A DNA stretch of 64,000 bases. It comes from Taibaiella koreensis (GTDB lineage Bacteria > Bacteroidota > Bacteroidia > Chitinophagales > Chitinophagaceae). This document shows positions 1 through 9,497 of this stretch, piece after piece. How positions within the stretch are numbered: position 1 is the stretch's first letter; each line of letters opens with the position of its first letter. The translations under genes and the position numbers were made by a program. The notes under the pieces were generated by a model. The model was not told the DNA's origin and made no database searches. It saw nothing but the letters and a program-made list of their open reading frames with translations. The stretch covers positions 310,001 through 374,000 of the forward strand of contig NZ_QVNU01000007.1 of assembly GCF_003545715.1 (NCBI RefSeq), in the 5' to 3' direction.

Positions 1-2422
1 GCAAGCTACAGGAAGCACCAATGGCAGCATTGATTGGTGTTGTTTCGGTAGTGTTGATGAGCACCGGTTGCTGATTGGCCCCCGTTCCATAATAATAAAT
101 GAGGTTGAGCACCTGGTTCGTTGGCGCAGTAATATGCCGGTGCAGTCCGCCACCATTGCCCAATGCAGAGAAAGCATTCCCGGCAGGAGTGGCGGCGCTG
201 CCCTGAAGGCGGCACATGCCATGTTGCATAGGATCAGACCCCAATACACTTTCATCAAATCCCATTTGCTTGTAGGTGTTACAGAGAAACTGTAAGCCTG
301 TGGCCGAGCTCTCCTTTCGCCCGTTGGTATTTAAACCCAGGGACTCATTGGCCACATACAATTTGGAATAGCTGTTATTGGTCACTTTGGTATTGGCAGA
401 ACCACCATCTTTAACCACAACGCCTACCTTTTGTATACCGGTACCGGCGCTGGCTGTAAAGTCATTGCTATTAAAGCTATAACCGGTACTGCCATTGAGT
501 AAGGCACCGTAGGCATTGGGCGTATTGGATACAGTGTAACCCACCCGGAAGCTATTCTGGGTGATCGCAAATGCCTGCGCTGCCGAGACATCGATTCCCG
601 TTTTGTTGTCGATGAAGTCGGAGTTTTTAATGCTGAAGCTTTGAACGCCGGTTATATGACCTACGGTTACGCCTTCGTCCAATCCGCGGAAAGTATTATT
701 TAACTGATTCGAGCAGGGTACGGTATTGGTCAGGCAGTAGGCGCCTGCGTTAAAGCCACCATCATAAGAGACGATACCTGTGGTAGGTACATAGTCGGAG
801 CGGGTGGCCAGCTCGCTTATAAAGGTGCAACCCTCGATTTTTACACCTTCTACTTCCCAAAGGGAAATACCCAAAGACGCGCCGGGATGGTTGGGCGCAT
901 GCGTCCATTCAAAGGTAGATTGGGTAATGATGGTACGGTTGCCTATTGGTATTCCTGTTCCCACCGCTGTGTTGTGAAACGGAGCAAATTCAACGCCTTT
1001 AAAACAATTGCTGAAAGTAGTATTACTGATCGTTGCAAATCCGCCCGTCTGGGAATAATCGCCATTGGGTTCCCAAAGCATTACTCCTCTAGAGGCATTT
1101 TCGATAAGGCCGTTGCTGATCGTCGCATTACCTTGCCAGTTGTTGTAAGGCGCCCCTGCTGCCGGATCGTCCATCTGGCTCTTATAGCTACGCCCGAGCA
1201 CCACGATACCATCCCACATGGAATGATCGTTGTAGGAGGTAATGATACCGCCGTCAATCACCAGTCTGGCGCCTTGTTCTACAATAATCTGCCCGTTTTC
1301 CGGCATCGACACACGGCATTTGATAGTGAGTGTATGTCCGGCCGATACCCTTATATTACTGAAGACACGGATGTCAAAATCCCAGGTTTCATCCTTGGAG
1401 AGTATCCAGGGATCAAACTCAGGTGAATTTACATTGTAGACAAAATTCCTTCCGGCGAGAAAATGTGCATTGCGGTGTATGCGGCCCACCTGCAAGGGAG
1501 AGAGGTAAACGCCGTTGGAGCTGCCCATCAGGTTATTGGTATAAGGTCCGGTAGGATCTGTATCATCCTCGCCCCAGATAAAATTGTCGGGCCATAAACA
1601 ATGTTTCAGCTGACCGGTATTAAAAATGTCCTTCAGATAATCAAGATTTGTTTCATCACAAGATTCCGGTGTGGATGAATTGGTTCCCGGTGAGGTACGA
1701 TACAGGTGCATCAACCCCACAGCATGCCCTATTTCATGTAAAAGATTGGTGGCTGCCACCCAGGGTTGTGTGTCGTAATGGTTGACAAAATAATTATGAA
1801 CGGCGATATACTCCCCGCTTGGTGCAAAGGTATTGGTACCATTCACGATATCCTGCCAGGGCAGCGTGCTGCAAACGGTATAGCCGCCGGCGCTGGTGCC
1901 GAATGAGGGGTTCCGGTAAAAGAAGACATTGAGTTCCTCATCATTATTATGAAGATAAGGCACCAGGTTCATGTTGTTGTCCGTTACAAAGTCGATGCCC
2001 GCGCATTCTATCTGGAGTTTTGCATCGGTGAGCCGGCAGGTGCCGCAGATATTGCTCTGTGGAAAGTTTGGCGCCTGCGGATTAGCTAAGTAATCGTTCA
2101 TGTAAAAGAAGATATCCTTTATCTTATTCGTATCCACGATACTGTAGTTGTCTCCTGGTTGACTGGTCTGAACAACGATGATCCTTACTTTTATTTTTTT
2201 TTGTGTTGTAGCGGCGGTAGGGGTATTGATATTCGGTACATAGTTCTCTTTGTTCCGGTAGAAATTGACAAAGTCCGGCGATTGCGGCACACAAGGAGTC
2301 GTTACAATGCGTTTGGTTAGACCAGCGCCATGCTGGATACCATAGCAACGGGGTTCGACCTGTTGCTGCGCATAAGAAACGCCTGCTCCCCATAGGGAAA
2401 GCGCTAAAAAGATCTTTTTCAT
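1..2422 (-). CDS. Secreted metzincin zinc protease with beta-helix-like region (C-terminus outside window)
   Basis: The frame is open for about 807 codons from ATG 2422 to the left edge, so the C-terminus is missing. The first ~19 residues (MKKIFLALSLWGAGVSYAQ) form a signal peptide. HEIGHAVGLMH at about residues 229-239 is the metzincin zinc site HExxHxxGxxH, and NNLMGS about 60 residues later (Met ~299) fits the Met-turn. Overall this is closest to the M43 pappalysin/cytophagalysin type. From about residue 350 on, short Asn/Gly-rich strands recur (for example NATISNGLIENA, ATISNTTFSNC, SIKNSDFIDNKTGID), as in right-handed parallel beta-helix proteins. A T9SS sorting domain is likely beyond the edge but cannot be seen. 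The role is inferred to be an extracellular or surface protease. Substrate unknown. Confidence 0.8.
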   Translation of the reverse strand, partial: MKKIFLALSLWGAGVSYAQQQVEPRCYGIQHGAGLTKRIVTTPCVPQSPDFVNFYRNKENYVPNINTPTAATTQKKIKVRIIVVQTSQPGDNYSIVDTNKIKDIFFYMNDYLANPQAPNFPQSNICGTCRLTDAKLQIECAGIDFVTDNNMNLVPYLHNNDEELNVFFYRNPSFGTSAGGYTVCSTLPWQDIVNGTNTFAPSGEYIAVHNYFVNHYDTQPWVAATNLLHEIGHAVGLMHLYRTSPGTNSSTPESCDETNLDYLKDIFNTGQLKHCLWPDNFIWGEDDTDPTGPYTNNLMGSSNGVYLSPLQVGRIHRNAHFLAGRNFVYNVNSPEFDPWILSKDETWDFDIRVFSNIRVSAGHTLTIKCRVSMPENGQIIVEQGARLVIDGGIITSYNDHSMWDGIVVLGRSYKSQMDDPAAGAPYNNWQGNATISNGLIENASRGVMLWEPNGDYSQTGGFATISNTTFSNCFKGVEFAPFHNTAVGTGIPIGNRTIITQSTFEWTHAPNHPGASLGISLWEVEGVKIEGCTFISELATRSDYVPTTGIVSYDGGFNAGAYCLTNTVPCSNQLNNTFRGLDEGVTVGHITGVQSFSIKNSDFIDNKTGIDVSAAQAFAITQNSFRVGYTVSNTPNAYGALLNGSTGYSFNSNDFTASAGTGIQKVGVVVKDGGSANTKVTNNSYSKLYVANESLGLNTNGRKESSATGLQFLCNTYKQMGFDESVLGSDPMQHGMCRLQGSAATPAGNAFSALGNGGGLHRHITAPTNQVLNLIYYYGTGANQQPVLINTTETTPINAAIGASCSL

Positions 2423-3330
2423 TGATGGAATGATGTTAGTTTAGATTGTGTACTTAGTTGGTTAGAAGTTTGGATTAGAGGCATGAAAATAGGTGCACGC
2501 CAAAGCAATTAAAGCGCAGGTTAAGCATGTGTAGGTGCGGAGCTGATGGTTAATTTGATTCCTGAATAATGACCTCCTTTTTTAATATTTGCTGCAAGTT
2601 CTTTTTTTTAAAACCCGGAGAAAGAGGCAATTGGTGATTACGCACGATCACTTTGTAATCATGCAGGAATAAACAATGGAAGTGACAAGGGCATATGCTT
2701 ACGGGAAGATGCCTGATAATAATCGCAGGTCCCGATGAATAAGGGTTTCCAAAATGCCCGTACCATTTGAAGTGTCTAATGATATGGGTAAAGCACCGGT
2801 TAACAGCTGACAAGGAACTCTCTTACACATGATTGTCAGGTCGGCGCTACCTATACTATTTTGAAGACATCCTAGCCGATAATATACCTGCAAATGCGTA
2901 CATATCATTTGCAACGTTTATCGCATGAACACGGCAAATCAATTACCGGTTTTCGATTGCAATCATTACTTTGCAGCGTCGTAAAATGTACTTGAATACC
3001 ATATTTGTTAGCCTGAAATAGAAGCCTGGATTAGGATCAAGCATTCTTCCTGATGGAAAGGGTCGCCGGTTTTTAATTGAACAGGTAGGTGGGAAAGATG
3101 TATTGCAAAAAAGATGGCATGGAAATTTCAGTCATCGTTCTTTTTCATTTTATGCTAAACCTTCTGAAAGAATAATATTAACCCTCTGCTGATAAAACAA
3201 CGGTTTGTTGGACGAAAAAGATAATCAGTATGTAATTGAGCCTTTAATTTATCGGACGATCTGCCTTTTCCCCAATATGAATAATAGAAAAGTGAGCTGC
3301 AGATTGCTTGCAGCATACCGCAGCTTTGAA
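2423..3330. other. Intergenic region between divergent protease and sensor kinase genes
   Basis: About 900 bases lie between the divergent starts at 2422 and 3331. Two overlapping minus-strand ORFs (2550-2813, 2699-2914) have no recognisable motif and a composition unlike the neighbouring proteins, so I do not call them. The region should hold the promoters of both flanking genes, but I see no exact TAnnTTTG with a paired TTTG. Confidence 0.5.
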
Positions 3331-6201
3331 ATGCCCTTCAAGCTGTTTTTTCTTTCGCTACTGTACCTATTGTCTGTAGTTGCTCCAGTTTATGCCCAGC
3401 GATACAGTTATACTAACTATGATATAAAAGATGGCCTGGCCGGCAGTACTGTGAACGGTATGACCCAGGATAAATCAGGTTTTATATGGTTCAGTACAGA
3501 AACGGGACTTAGCCGTTTTGACGGAACAAAATTCAAAAATTTCAGAAGGGAAGACGGGCTTCCCAGTAACGAGACTTTTGCCGTATATGCCGATACCAAA
3601 AGCAGGATCTGGATCATCCCTTATAAAAACACGATATGCTATTACTGGAATGGGAAAATATACAACGACCAGAATGATACTACGTTAAGGAAATTGAGGT
3701 TTACCTACGAAGTCAATGGCATTGCTGAAGATGCAGCTGGTAATCTTTTAGTGGAAACGCAAAGAGAAGCTTTTGTCATTTATGCCGGCCGGCATACGGT
3801 AAAATTCTACGCTAAAGTTCCGGAAAAGTATGAGATCGGTGGGTTGGATTTCAAGCCCGTGGCCGGTGTAGGAGGGCGGTTTCCGGCGACGATGATATCG
3901 GCCAGGATGGGGCAAAATTTCAATTATCTGGCGCATCCGGATAACCGGAATTTTTCGAAATCGAGTGCCGCTGTTTTTTTTTCCTACCTGGACAGTAGCC
4001 TTGCGATCCTATACAATAGCACCGCACCTGCCTATTATTTAAAATTGCCGCGGGAGGCAAGGGTGAAGATAGTTGATGATAGTATCGTTGCGATTATGAA
4101 TACTCCGGGGAATGGCGCCCGTTTTTTTAATATTTATAGAAAACAATTTACAGCGCAATTCCTTCGGGGTTATACTATTCACGATGTATTCCGGGATATA
4201 GAAGGCAACATCTGGTTTTCTACAAAAGAATCCGGAGTATTTAAACTAAGCCCTGCAGTATTCAGGTCTTTCTTTTTCACCACAAATCCCATACCGGTTG
4301 CTGTCTTAAGTATATTTAAATGCGGAAAGGAACTGCTGGTGGGTACCAACAAAGCCCAATGCTGGAAACTTTACCCCACCGAAGGATTGAATTTTAGCAG
4401 GATAAATTTAAAGGACAACGAACGTTCCCCATTACTGAAAAGCAGCTGGGAAGAACCGCTGTTTATCAATTATGCGAGCTCCGATTACCTGCATTTTGCA
4501 AAGCGACGTGCTACTGATATAAAGACTTTAATGTTTTTTCATGACACCGTGTTGATCAGTAATTGCGACGGCGTCTTTCTTTCCAATCTCCGGGATGGCA
4601 CACTCCTAAAGTGTTTACATAAGGGCCGTGCTACCTGTGCTTACAGGCATGAGGGCCTCTATTATATTGGTACATTGAACGGACTATATACGACAACAAA
4701 CGAAGGGGAGGAAGTTTATCTGGGCAATAGCAATAGCCTTTTCAGGAACCGCATCAGTTCTTTTGCGGCGGATAAGGAAGGTACTCTTTGGATTGCTACC
4801 TATGAAAATGGAATCGTAGGATACAGGAACGGAAGTGTTACCGTAAATATTACACAAACGAATGGCGGGCTCAACAGTAATATCTGCAGATGTCTTTATC
4901 GTTCGGGAAATACTTTATGGGTAGGCACGGAGAAAGGGCTGAACAAAGTGGATATGACTGGTATTGAAAAATATAAAGTAACCGGAAGGTTCAGTATGGC
5001 CGATGGGTTAACTTCGGATATTGTCAATGCAATTTATGTGAATGGCCCTGAAGTATATGTAGGGACAGCAAACGGACTGGTACGTTTTAACGAAACCAAA
5101 GTACCGCAGCATTCCATTTGTTATCTCCGGATGACGGACATCCGGGTGTCTGAAAAAAGTTATGATCCCGAAGCGCCTTCCTTTGAGCTACCGCACGCTG
5201 ATAATAATATAAGCTTTGAATTCGTTGGTATATCCTTTTTGTCGGAAGGAAATATCCGTTACCAATACCGGCTCAGGGGCATGAATGACCAGTGGAAAGT
5301 AACTTCGGTACCAATCCTTACTTATCCGTCATTACCCTCGGGAAAATATACACTTGAAATTATCGCCGTAAATAAATTCAATGACAAGAGCGAGTTGATG
5401 GTGAGGGAATTTGAGATCAGGAAAAGCTTGCCGGAGGAAATCTGGTTCAGGGTCCTGATCCTTGTCCTGATAACCGGTATTATCTGGTTGCTGGTATTGG
5501 CCCGTTTTAGCATGGCGAAAAAAAAGGAAGCAGAGCGAAGCCGGGTACAGCAGCAACTATTGGAATTGGAGCACATGGCCTTAAGGGCGCAGATGAATCC
5601 CCATTTTATATTTAATTGTCTCAATTCTATTCAGCATCATATTATGCAGCAAGATACCATGGGAGCCAATATTTATCTGTCCCAATTTGCAGACTTGGTA
5701 AGACAGACGTTAAATAACGCGCCCAGGACCCATATTATGCTCAGCGAAGAAATAGCGTATCTTACCAGCTACATGGAACTGGAAAAGCTGCAAATAGGCG
5801 ATGAGCTCAGTTATAGCATAACCGTCGACCCGGCTTTAAACAGAAGTAAGATCAAAGTGCCCAATATGGTTATCCAGCCTTATGTGGAGAACGCCATTAA
5901 ACATGGCATCGGCCGTTTAGCTGCAGGAGGAACGATCCTGGTTCAATTTCGATTGCAGCGCAGTACGAATGTTTTGGAATGCATTATCGAAGATAACGGC
6001 CCGGGGATGGCGCAAACCCTTGCTATGGACAGGGAAAGCAAAAGGCTTCATGCCTCTAAGGGGCTTTCCATTACACAAAACAGGATACAGACTTTGAACC
6101 AGCTTTCCGGTTCGCAAAATAAGATCAATGTCAGGCTGGAAGAAGTAAGCCCGGATGCGATCAATAAGGGAACGCGCGTCATCCTTCATTTTCCTTTGTA
6201 A
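3331..6201 (+). CDS. Two-component sensor: propeller periplasmic domain plus LytS-type histidine kinase
   Basis: From ATG 3331 this is 956 aa. The frame is open upstream (TTG 3205, ATG 3277), but the ATG at 3331 starts directly at the signal peptide (MPFKLFFLSLLYLLSVVAPV). Reg_prop-type propeller blades follow (IWFSTETGLSRFDG, IWFSTKESGVFKL, LWIATYENGIVGY, LWVGTEKGLNKVD), then a Y_Y_Y-type domain near residues 610-700 and one membrane helix at about 706-728. The cytoplasmic part is a His_kinase/LytS module: MNPHFIFN with the likely phospho-acceptor His758, the N-box VIQPYVENAIKHG and the G-box EDNGPGM. It senses an unknown periplasmic signal and should phosphorylate the LytTR regulator 31 nt downstream. 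Unlike SusR-like hybrids there is no fused receiver. Confidence 0.9.
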   Translation: MPFKLFFLSLLYLLSVVAPVYAQRYSYTNYDIKDGLAGSTVNGMTQDKSGFIWFSTETGLSRFDGTKFKNFRREDGLPSNETFAVYADTKSRIWIIPYKNTICYYWNGKIYNDQNDTTLRKLRFTYEVNGIAEDAAGNLLVETQREAFVIYAGRHTVKFYAKVPEKYEIGGLDFKPVAGVGGRFPATMISARMGQNFNYLAHPDNRNFSKSSAAVFFSYLDSSLAILYNSTAPAYYLKLPREARVKIVDDSIVAIMNTPGNGARFFNIYRKQFTAQFLRGYTIHDVFRDIEGNIWFSTKESGVFKLSPAVFRSFFFTTNPIPVAVLSIFKCGKELLVGTNKAQCWKLYPTEGLNFSRINLKDNERSPLLKSSWEEPLFINYASSDYLHFAKRRATDIKTLMFFHDTVLISNCDGVFLSNLRDGTLLKCLHKGRATCAYRHEGLYYIGTLNGLYTTTNEGEEVYLGNSNSLFRNRISSFAADKEGTLWIATYENGIVGYRNGSVTVNITQTNGGLNSNICRCLYRSGNTLWVGTEKGLNKVDMTGIEKYKVTGRFSMADGLTSDIVNAIYVNGPEVYVGTANGLVRFNETKVPQHSICYLRMTDIRVSEKSYDPEAPSFELPHADNNISFEFVGISFLSEGNIRYQYRLRGMNDQWKVTSVPILTYPSLPSGKYTLEIIAVNKFNDKSELMVREFEIRKSLPEEIWFRVLILVLITGIIWLLVLARFSMAKKKEAERSRVQQQLLELEHMALRAQMNPHFIFNCLNSIQHHIMQQDTMGANIYLSQFADLVRQTLNNAPRTHIMLSEEIAYLTSYMELEKLQIGDELSYSITVDPALNRSKIKVPNMVIQPYVENAIKHGIGRLAAGGTILVQFRLQRSTNVLECIIEDNGPGMAQTLAMDRESKRLHASKGLSITQNRIQTLNQLSGSQNKINVRLEEVSPDAINKGTRVILHFPL

Positions 6202-6232
6202 TACAGATATACGCTGAAATAATTTTACACCA

Positions 6233-6997
6233 ATGATAAACGCTGTAATAATTGAGGATAAAGCCATAAATGCAAAAACATTACAGGCCATGGTCCGGAA
6301 CTACTGCCCCTCAGTAAATATTGTTGGTATAGCCGGAGATATTGACAGCGCATTTGCCATGCTCCGCCAACATATGCCCGACCTGGCTTTCCTGGACATT
6401 GAAATGCTCGGAGGAAGCGGATTCGACCTGCTTCGCAAGTTTGATCCCGTCCCCTTCGAAGTCATTTTTACTACAGCCTACAACCAATATGCCATTGAAG
6501 CTTTCCAGGAGAACGTGCTGGATTATTTATTGAAACCGATCAATATTTCCAATCTTCAGCGTGCTGTAGCTAAAGTCGAAAAGCAAGTTGCACTGAAAAA
6601 ATCGAACGAGGAGGTTGCAAAACATTTGAGATCCCTTCAGAAGCTGGCGCCAGGCAAGATCAGCCTCCCGACTATTGACGGTTATCTTTTTATCGCCCCC
6701 CAGGAAATCATACGTTGCGAAGCTTCCGGCAGCTACAGCAATTTTTATATGAGTTCAGGCAAAAAGATAGTGGTCAGCATGCTTTTGAAAAAGTGTGAAG
6801 ATTTGTTGCCCTCAGCATTATTCCTCAGGATACATAACTCCCATATCATCAACCTTCAGTTTGTACAGCAATATATACGTGGCAGGGGAGGGTATATAGT
6901 GATGCAGGATGGATCACGGGTGGACGTGGCTGCCAGCAGGAAACAGGACTTTCTGGATGCGATGAGCCCTGCACATTCCATAAGGATCAGCAAGTAA
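6233..6997 (+). CDS. LytTR-family response regulator
   Basis: 254 aa. The N-terminal receiver has the acidic pair IED (8-9), the phosphorylation site Asp55 in AFLDIEM, TTAYNQYA near 81-88 and Lys102 in LLKPI. The C-terminal half (about 145-250) is a LytTR DNA-binding domain, with IIRCEASGSYSNFYM, FLRIHNSHIINL and the closing GSRVDVAASRKQDF. It lies 31 nt after the sensor kinase and is surely its cognate regulator. LytTR proteins bind direct repeats upstream of targets; the divergent protease gene and the downstream cargo gene are plausible targets, but no binding site could be assigned. Confidence 0.93.
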   Translation: MINAVIIEDKAINAKTLQAMVRNYCPSVNIVGIAGDIDSAFAMLRQHMPDLAFLDIEMLGGSGFDLLRKFDPVPFEVIFTTAYNQYAIEAFQENVLDYLLKPINISNLQRAVAKVEKQVALKKSNEEVAKHLRSLQKLAPGKISLPTIDGYLFIAPQEIIRCEASGSYSNFYMSSGKKIVVSMLLKKCEDLLPSALFLRIHNSHIINLQFVQQYIRGRGGYIVMQDGSRVDVAASRKQDFLDAMSPAHSIRISK

Positions 6998-7471
6998 AAT
7001 GTCGCTTTTGCAGGGTTAATATTTTAGTTAGCTGTGCTAAGAAGAAATACGCGATAGAAGACTCAATAAAACGCTGGTTTTTTGAAGCAATTGCCTTTAT
7101 GGCCTATCCGGAGCGCAAAGGGCACATTTGATAACGTACTGGCAGAAATGGCTGCGCGCCCGGTAATCTTAATAAAGTAGGTCGTAGCGCGACGCTACGA
7201 ACAGGTGGGTACAACCCAACTCAGTTGTCACACAACCGAAGAAATAAATCTTCGATTATTGAGATCCAAAGGAACATCGATGGAAAGACCTGGAAACTAA
7301 CAAGCGGCGTATCCTCGTATAGTATAAGGGCCGGTTTACGATAATATACATTTCCTGGCAATTCTTTTCATAAAGAAGAATGGAAACAAAAAGCCAACAG
7401 GTTGAGTGTTGGCTTTTGTTTTTTTTATCTACACATACAATTCGATAAATGAATGATGAACGTAGGCGCAC
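6998..7471. other. Non-coding gap with several hairpins
   Basis: No convincing gene. Inverted repeats follow one another: TCGTAGC/GCTACGA at 7182-7200, CAACT/AGTTG near 7219-7229, CGAAGA/TCTTCG near 7239-7256, and the terminator hairpin at 7389-7426. The 71-aa minus-strand ORF at 7256-7471 has no family features and is probably spurious. Confidence 0.5.
7389..7426. terminator. Bidirectional intrinsic terminator
   Basis: An 11-bp stem (AAAAGCCAACA / TGTTGGCTTTT) with a 7-nt loop is followed by a T-run on the plus strand and also, reading minus, by TTTTTGTTT. It lies 45 nt past the stop of the minus-strand gene ending at 7472, so it most likely ends that transcript. Confidence 0.8.
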
Positions 7472-8521
7472 CTAATGTTGTACAATCATTTTGCTATAGT
7501 AGTTGCCTGAATCGGCATTGAATCTGAGAAAATACAACCCATCAGGTAGTGGGCGTGTATCATAACCCATCTTTTGCTGGCCTTTGCTTAAAACCTTTTC
7601 TGCAATCCGTTTGCCGGTAATATCATAAATCTGTATCGTCAAGTCAGTATTGAGTGTTTTTGTGCAGGCTATGGTGATTTCCTCGTTTGCCGGATTGGGG
7701 GAGACGGACAAAAATGAGGGTAATTTTTCCAGATCGTTTACGCTCAGTTTTCCCGGACTGAATAAGGTATCGCAGGGAAGGGGAGAGATCAGTGAAATCG
7801 AGTGAGCGGAATCGGTGTAACATCTCAGCTTACCATAAAACGGCCCATTGTTGATGATCTGTCTGCCGTCTGTTGCATGTGTGGTGACCGTTGGGTACAG
7901 CCCGCTTACGTTGGCTAAAGTGCCCCCCAGCTTTTCGGTATACCGGCCTTTGTTAAGCCATCCACCGGGGCCACTGCCACTATTGGGAAAGGATATGCCC
8001 CAGTTAACAGCATAACTGAAATTGTCGATAATTGTATGCGTATAATAAGTTTTTAAATGACTCGTGTCGTACAACTCTGTTCTTATGGAATCTACAATAT
8101 AACGAAATGTAGTATCTCCAAAGAAATTGAACAGTCCCGAAAGGCGTACTGTGTCGCCCTCTGATACGTTGTAAACATAAAGCGGAATAAACTTTCCGGA
8201 GGTATTGGCATAAACGAATGCCGTATCAGTATTGTCGTAGACGAAAGTAGTCTTGACGCTGGTATGGACTACATCCGGGTTGTCGGCACTTCTGGACCTT
8301 ACAGTGGTGACCAGCTGCCTGCATGGAATACCATTAACCACGGTGTCTCCAACCGACTTTACGTGATCTACCCAGGTGGAATTGACAAAAGGAGATTGCG
8401 GGTCGGCATAATCTCCATAGTTCCCGCCGTACCACCATTCTGCCCCTACAGGCGCAAATGTGGTTTGGGCATAATTCATAATCGGAATACAAAGCAGGAT
8501 AAACAGTAATAATTTTTTCAT
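7472..8521 (-). CDS. Exported protein with T9SS type A sorting domain
   Basis: 349 aa with a signal peptide (MKKLLLFILLCIPIMNYAQ) followed by PVGAEWWYGGNYG, a start seen in several Chitinophagaceae exported proteins of unknown function. The last ~80 residues form a Por/T9SS type A sorting domain: LSVSPNPANEEITI, IQIYDITGKRIAEK, LPDGLYFLRF, SKMIVQH. The middle part is beta-rich and unassigned. The protein at 44380-45300 has the same architecture and similar opening and middle segments (VGDTV, YRY-type strands), so the two look like paralogues. Predicted secreted or surface-attached; function unknown. Confidence 0.82.
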   Translation of the reverse strand: MKKLLLFILLCIPIMNYAQTTFAPVGAEWWYGGNYGDYADPQSPFVNSTWVDHVKSVGDTVVNGIPCRQLVTTVRSRSADNPDVVHTSVKTTFVYDNTDTAFVYANTSGKFIPLYVYNVSEGDTVRLSGLFNFFGDTTFRYIVDSIRTELYDTSHLKTYYTHTIIDNFSYAVNWGISFPNSGSGPGGWLNKGRYTEKLGGTLANVSGLYPTVTTHATDGRQIINNGPFYGKLRCYTDSAHSISLISPLPCDTLFSPGKLSVNDLEKLPSFLSVSPNPANEEITIACTKTLNTDLTIQIYDITGKRIAEKVLSKGQQKMGYDTRPLPDGLYFLRFNADSGNYYSKMIVQH

Positions 8522-8536
8522 AGTGTAAATTTTTAA

Positions 8537-8968
8537 AATGAAGGATTTTATTCTACGACACCGGCGAAGGGGAAAAGTACTATTATTGTAAATAAGATCA
8601 TTGATTCTTTAAAATTACTTAAACCAGATAGCGCTATAACAAGTGAATTGGACTACAGGATAGATATGCTAAATTCCGTATTCCAGGATTACGAAATCGA
8701 TAGCGTAGGGTATGCGCTATATGACACCTTAATGGTTAAGGAAGGCAAGCAAGAGTTTGTTGTTTATAAGATATCGAGCGATTTATCATCTTCTTTTTGG
8801 AATGAAGATTTTAACAACTGGATGTTTCTTTATTGCAAGGAATTTGGCGTGATTCAATACGAATATTGGGGTGGACTTGGAGACTATTCCTTTCCTGATA
8901 CCTCTATACCTCTACCTGTAGGCTTGTCGATAAATGCCGCTTATCCGATTTGGAAAAACTCCAACTAA
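8537..8968 (+). pseudogene. Probable N-terminally truncated gene fragment
   Basis: The frame is open from just after a TAA at 8534-8536 to the stop at 8968, but the first ATG in frame is at 8672 (only a TTG lies at 8648). The readable product includes NKIIDSLKLLKPDS, the plausible globular stretch VYKISSDLSSSFWNEDF and LYCKEFGVIQYEYWGGL. No signal peptide or family was recognised. It reads like the C-terminal part of a protein whose start was lost; a short real gene using TTG 8648 cannot be excluded. Confidence 0.4.
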
Positions 8969-9497
8969 ACCGGCTTCAAGCGAGAGTTAAATTAAGACCA
9001 TAGAATGATTGTCGTGAATACCCTTTTAAAAAATAGAGTTACTCAATATCAAATCTATGAAAAACAGCCATCGTGATTATTATCGGGCTTTATTCCTCTA
9101 CAACTTCTGTTTATGGACAAAGTAATACTTGCAAAATTGTATTGCGACTGAACTTTTTTGAAGGTCTCCTTTAACAAGGAAGCATTAATGGTCAATAGCA
9201 TTTATAGTCAGCTTATCACAGAATCTTACGGCCAGGTCTTTCGGAATTTCCACTTTTGTTTTAATATCACCGAATCATACTAGGCAACCTATGTCTTTTC
9301 CCATTATTGCACGGAAAACAGGCTGTTATGAGAATGATAATTTCGTTGGAACCGTCATTTGCAACAGGGTCAATAACGCCCAGATCCGCCGTTAAGTCGA
9401 AACGTTTATAGATGTTCTAAAAATCATTCCTTGATTTGCTTACAAGCTTCAGGGGTTTGCATACATGCGCACGATTTGACTTACCGACCTTTGGATC
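8969..9497 (+). pseudogene. Intergenic stretch with a frameshifted signal-peptide gene remnant
   Basis: At 9057 an ATG opens MKNSHRDYYRALF and stops after about 22 codons. The +1 frame of the same bases reads TAIVIIIGLYSSTTSVYGQS, a good signal-peptide sequence, and continues to a stop near 9175. This is what a single-base frameshift in an exported-protein gene would leave. A further open stretch (MVNSIYSQLITESYGQVF) runs to about 9285. No intact gene is seen before the aldo/keto reductase. Confidence 0.4.

Noticed and set aside
2550-2914. Two minus-strand ORFs of 71 and 87 aa
   Set aside because: Overlapping frames, no motif, unlikely composition.
7389-7426. Terminator as proof of a plus-strand small RNA
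   Set aside because: It also fits the minus-strand gene ending at 7472, so it cannot prove an RNA.
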